A stretch of 64,000 nt of DNA from Cellulomonas sp. KRMCY2 (GTDB lineage: Bacteria > Actinomycetota > Actinomycetes > Actinomycetales > Cellulomonadaceae). Every line of letters starts with the position of its first letter. Position 1 is the first letter of the stretch. The DNA is taken from the NCBI RefSeq assembly GCF_000526515.1, contig NZ_JAGF01000001.1, positions 434,001-498,000 of the forward strand, in the 5' to 3' direction. The notes beneath the pieces were generated by a model. That model searched no databases. It worked only from the letters and a program-made list of their open reading frames with translations, and was not told the origin of the DNA. Below are positions 60,989 through 64,000 of this stretch, piece by piece. The position numbers and the translations under genes were made by a program.

Positions 60989-62047
60989 TCACGCGGCGGA
61001 CGTCGCCGAGCGGCGTTGCCAGATCCTGCGCAGGGCTGCCAGGACGCTCGGGACGATGACGGTGATGACCAGGAGAAGCCCGGTGGCGACGTTGATCACG
61101 TCGGACGAGACGTCGGCGAGCCGCAGGGCGCTGCGCAGCGCGCCGATGACCAGGGCGCCGGCGACGACACCCGGCAGGGCGCCCCTGCCGCCGAAGATGG
61201 AGACCCCGCCGACGAGCACCGCAGCGACGACCGAGAGCTCCAGGCCCATGGCGTTGTCGCCGCGCGCCGAGTCGTAGCGCAGGGTCCAGTAGATCCCCGC
61301 GAGGGACGAGACCGCGCCCGTGGCCACCAGGAGCCAGAACTTGACCCGGCCGACGTCGATCCCCGAGAAGTGGGCGGCCTCGTCGTTCAGGCCGATCGCG
61401 TAGGTCGCGCGACCCGCCGGGGTGAAATGCAGGAGGACGACGAAGACCACCGCGAGCACGACGAACAGCAGGACGACGCCGGGCAGGGCCGTGCCGGGGC
61501 CGAGGAGGCGGTCGGAGACCAGGTCCTTGGCGCCCTGCGGGAACCCGGTGATCGCCGTGGTGCCCAGGAGCCCGACCGCGATGCCCCGGAACAGGGCCAG
61601 CGTGCCGATGGTCACCGCGAGCGACGGCAGGCCGACCACTGTCACGAGGAACCCGTTCAGGGCACCGCCGACGACCCCGACGACCAGCGCGACGAGGGCG
61701 GCGACACCGACCGGGACGCCCCGGTCGAACAGGACTCCGACCACCACGCTGCTCAGCCCGACCATGCTCCCGACCGACAGGTCGATCTCCGAGGTGATGA
61801 TGACCATGGTCATCGGCAGGGCGATGAGCAGGATCGGGAAGATGTCCAGGAGCAGGTAGTAGACGGTGCTCGGGGTGTTGAAGTTCTCCACCGCCGCCGA
61901 GCCGACCAGCCAGACCACGGCGAGCACGGCGAAGACCGCTGCGTCCCGGCCGAGCAGGAGCCGCCGCAGCCGCACCGCCCGGGCCGGCGCCGCCGGTGAG
62001 GTCCGGACCTGGGTCCCGGTGTCGACGCCGGTGTCGGTGGCGCTCAC
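60989..62047 (-). CDS. rhaQ: Rhamnose ABC transporter permease (second)
   Basis: A 352-residue CUT2 permease with about ten helices. It carries ITSEIDLSVGSMVGLSS, VVGLPSLAVTIGTLALFRG, YAIGLNDEAAHFSGIDVGRV and AVLVGGVSIFGGRGALPGVV. The ATG at 62047 overlaps the other permease stop (ATGA), so both are made together and likely form a heterodimeric pore. Short basic lead and a basic tail are cytoplasmic. Confidence 0.92.
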   Translation of the reverse strand: MSATDTGVDTGTQVRTSPAAPARAVRLRRLLLGRDAAVFAVLAVVWLVGSAAVENFNTPSTVYYLLLDIFPILLIALPMTMVIITSEIDLSVGSMVGLSSVVVGVLFDRGVPVGVAALVALVVGVVGGALNGFLVTVVGLPSLAVTIGTLALFRGIAVGLLGTTAITGFPQGAKDLVSDRLLGPGTALPGVVLLFVVLAVVFVVLLHFTPAGRATYAIGLNDEAAHFSGIDVGRVKFWLLVATGAVSSLAGIYWTLRYDSARGDNAMGLELSVVAAVLVGGVSIFGGRGALPGVVAGALVIGALRSALRLADVSSDVINVATGLLLVITVIVPSVLAALRRIWQRRSATSAA

Positions 62048-63108
62048 TGGTCTGCCTCCCCGAGCGCCGCGGCGACGGTGGACCCGTGCTGGTGCTCCGT
62101 CTGTGTGATGAGCCGGCGGGCGTTGCGCTGCGCCAGGACCCGGTCGAGCACGATCGCACCGATGATCAGGACACCGACCACGGCTTGCTGCCAGAAGTCG
62201 GGTATCCCGACGGTGGGCAGCGCCCGGTCGATCGTGGTCAGCAGGACGGCGCCGAGCGCGGCGCCCAGCACGGTCCCGCTGCCCCCGGCGATGGCGACAC
62301 CGCCGATCACCGCGGCGGCCACCGCCTGGAGCTCCAGACCGGTGCCGGCCGTGGAGCTGACGGTGGCGTACCGGGCGGCGAACAGGACGCCCGCCAGCCC
62401 GGCCAGCGTTCCCGAGGCGACGAACGAGGCGAAGACCCTGCGCCGGACCCTGAGCCCGTACAGGTCGGCGGCGTCGTCGTCGGACCCGATCGCGTACAGC
62501 TCCCGACCGGCCCGCATGGACCCGAGGACGAAGGCCACGACGGCGAGCACCACCACCGCGACGATCGTCAGCACCGGGATGCCCACCACGCTCGCGATGC
62601 CGATCCGCTTGAAGGCCACCGGCAGGTCGGCGGCGTTGATCCGGGTGCCACCGGCCCAGGCGATGTCGACCCCGCGGAAGATGTACAGCGTGCCGAGCGT
62701 GATGACCAGGGACGGCACCCGGGCGACGCTCACCAGCGCCCCGTTGACCACGCCCAGGAGGGCGCCGAAGCCGACGGCCAGCAGGACCACGACGACGACG
62801 GGCAGCCCTGGCCAGTCGGTGAACATCCGTCCGGTGGCGTACGCGGTGATGCCCAGGACCGCGCTGACCGACAGGTCGATGTTCTTGCTGACGATGACGA
62901 TCGCCTGCGCGACCGCCAGGACGATGAGCAGGGACGGGGTCAGCAGCAGGTTCCGGAACCCGTCGCCCCCGAAGGCGAAGCTCGAGTTGACGGAGGTGGC
63001 GATCGCCACCACGACGAGGATCGCCAGGACGACGCTGGTCTCGCGCCGCTTGAGGAGCTGGCGGACCCGATCCATGCGGTCGGTGGCGAGGGCGGCGGGC
63101 GCGCTCAT
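62044..63108 (-). CDS. rhaP: Rhamnose ABC transporter permease (first)
   Basis: A 354-residue CUT2 permease. It has VIVSKNIDLSVSAVLGITAY, VARVPSLVITLGTLYIFRG, YAIGSDDDAADLYGLRVRRR and AAVIGGVAIAGGSGTVLGAA. Start overlaps the ATPase stop (ATGA) and stop overlaps the next permease. Two permease genes in this order follow the ATPase gene in rhizobial-type rhamnose importers. Confidence 0.92.
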   Translation of the reverse strand: MSAPAALATDRMDRVRQLLKRRETSVVLAILVVVAIATSVNSSFAFGGDGFRNLLLTPSLLIVLAVAQAIVIVSKNIDLSVSAVLGITAYATGRMFTDWPGLPVVVVVLLAVGFGALLGVVNGALVSVARVPSLVITLGTLYIFRGVDIAWAGGTRINAADLPVAFKRIGIASVVGIPVLTIVAVVVLAVVAFVLGSMRAGRELYAIGSDDDAADLYGLRVRRRVFASFVASGTLAGLAGVLFAARYATVSSTAGTGLELQAVAAAVIGGVAIAGGSGTVLGAALGAVLLTTIDRALPTVGIPDFWQQAVVGVLIIGAIVLDRVLAQRNARRLITQTEHQHGSTVAAALGEADQ

Positions 63109-64000
63109 GCGGTCACCGCCGACCGCGTTGCAGCCATCATGACGCGCTCACTGGTGGCCTCGGTGCGTCCCAGCCGTCCGGTGATCTCGCCCTCGCGCAT
63201 GACCAGCACCCGGTCGCTCATCCCCAGGACCTCAGGGAGCTCGGAGGAGATCATCAGCACCGCCATGCCCCGACCGGCGAGCTCGTCCAGGAGCCGGTGC
63301 ACCTCGGCCTTGGTACCGACGTCGATCCCGCGGGTCGGCTCGTCGATGATCAGCAGACGGGGATCGGTCGACAGCCACTTGGCGATGACCGCCTTCTGCT
63401 GGTTGCCGCCGGACATCGTCCCGGCACGACTGTCCAGGTCACCGGACTTCACCTGGAGCCGCCTGGCCCAGTGGGCCGCGGTGCGGTACTCGGCGCCCGC
63501 GGTCAGCAGGCCCCAGCGGGTCAGGGTCTGCCGGAGCACGAGCGTCAGGTTGCGGCCCAGGGCGAGGTCGACGAGCAGCCCCTGCCGGCGCCGGTCCTCG
63601 GGGATCAGGGCCAGACCGGCTGCGATGGCGGCCCGTGGGTCTCCGACGGGGAGCAGCGAGTCGCCCATCCGGACCGTCCCGGAGTCGTAGCGGTCGACGC
63701 CGAAGACGGCGCGTGCCACCTCGCTGCGGCCCGCGCCGACGAGCCCGGCCAGGCCGACGATCTCACCGGCACGCACCTCGAACGAGATGTCGTTGAACAC
63801 TCCCGCCGAGGTGAGGCCGGCGACGCGGAGCATGACCTCGCCCGGCTCGATCCCCTCCGTCTTCGGGAAGAGCGACGCGACGTCCCGGCCGACCATCATC
63901 TTGACCACGGCGGCCGGCGTGAGGTTCTCGATCCGGTCGGTGGCCACGTACTCGCCGTCGCGCATCACGGTCACCGTGTCGCACAACGAGAAGACCTCGT
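63105..64000 (-). CDS. rhaT: Rhamnose ABC transporter ATP-binding protein (partial, 5' end outside window)
   Basis: Only the last ~298 codons are present; the frame is open to the window end (EVFSLCDTVTVMRDGEYVAT), so the true start lies beyond 64000. The visible part is the end of the first nucleotide-binding domain and the complete second one: degenerate Walker A GLVGAGRSEVARAVFG, IPEDRRRQGLLVDLALGRN, signature MSGGNQQKAVIAKW and Walker [15 protein letters not shown]. It energises import with the RhaP/RhaQ-like permeases. Its stop overlaps the first permease start. Confidence 0.92.
   Translation of the reverse strand, partial: EVFSLCDTVTVMRDGEYVATDRIENLTPAAVVKMMVGRDVASLFPKTEGIEPGEVMLRVAGLTSAGVFNDISFEVRAGEIVGLAGLVGAGRSEVARAVFGVDRYDSGTVRMGDSLLPVGDPRAAIAAGLALIPEDRRRQGLLVDLALGRNLTLVLRQTLTRWGLLTAGAEYRTAAHWARRLQVKSGDLDSRAGTMSGGNQQKAVIAKWLSTDPRLLIIDEPTRGIDVGTKAEVHRLLDELAGRGMAVLMISSELPEVLGMSDRVLVMREGEITGRLGRTEATSERVMMAATRSAVTA

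Overview
The DNA is very GC-rich by eye, with many GTG starts, tight 4-nt gene overlaps, a PknG/GlnX/GlnH locus and SigE-family/CU044_5270 gene pairs. This fits an actinobacterium, probably a soil- or plant-litter-living member of the Micrococcales (Cellulomonas-like; this placement is inference). No rRNA, tRNA, CRISPR array, insertion sequence or prophage gene was seen.

Layout. 304-3086 (+): a small secreted protein, a small lipoprotein and an OmpR-type two-component system, overlapping gene to gene. 3132-4759 (-): a SigE-family ECF sigma factor with its CU044_5270-like membrane partner; the sigma gene appears leaderless from an ECF-type promoter. 4847-13736 (-): IclR regulator, aldehyde dehydrogenase and a complete pcaHGBDCFIJ set taking protocatechuate to succinyl-CoA and acetyl-CoA. 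14083-20245 (+), divergent from the regulator: a benzoylformate-decarboxylase-like ThDP enzyme, a three-gene CUT2-type ABC importer and an SDR. Together these suggest uptake and side-chain removal of an aromatic 2-oxo/hydroxy acid and its funnelling to protocatechuate. A strong bidirectional terminator at 20395-20437 ends this block.

20443-29867 (-): a starch/maltodextrin regulon with a secreted GH13 amylase, LacI regulator, intracellular GH13 enzyme, MalEFG-like importer and GH13 alpha-glucosidase. Two promoter regions share a LacI-operator-like element. 30262-33722 (-): a TetR regulator and an mmsAB-type monosaccharide ABC permease/ATPase pair without a binding protein. 33840-36709 (-): a decayed stretch (SDR pseudogene, uncertain ORF), then an MDR oxidoreductase and a fused DUF4386-type membrane protein. 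36868-40132 (-): a 917-residue LuxR/MalT-like regulator and a CBS-pair protein. 40391-41371 (+): a lipoprotein.

41437-53641 (-) is the most striking region: a ten-gene operon encoding TelA, an unknown protein, an EccA/CbbX-like AAA ATPase, GlnX, GlnH, another unknown protein, PknG, a PP2C phosphatase, a VWA protein and an FHA protein. Eight successive junctions are 4-nt overlaps. It joins the mycobacterial/corynebacterial GlnX-GlnH-PknG amino-acid-sensing route to parts typical of tellurite/Ter stress modules, and is the best candidate here for an under-described system. 53805-55769 (-): a KUP potassium transporter. 55811-64000 (-): an L-rhamnose operon (ABC importer rhaT/P/Q/S, mutarotase, isomerase, kinase, aldolase), with the first ATPase gene cut by the window end.
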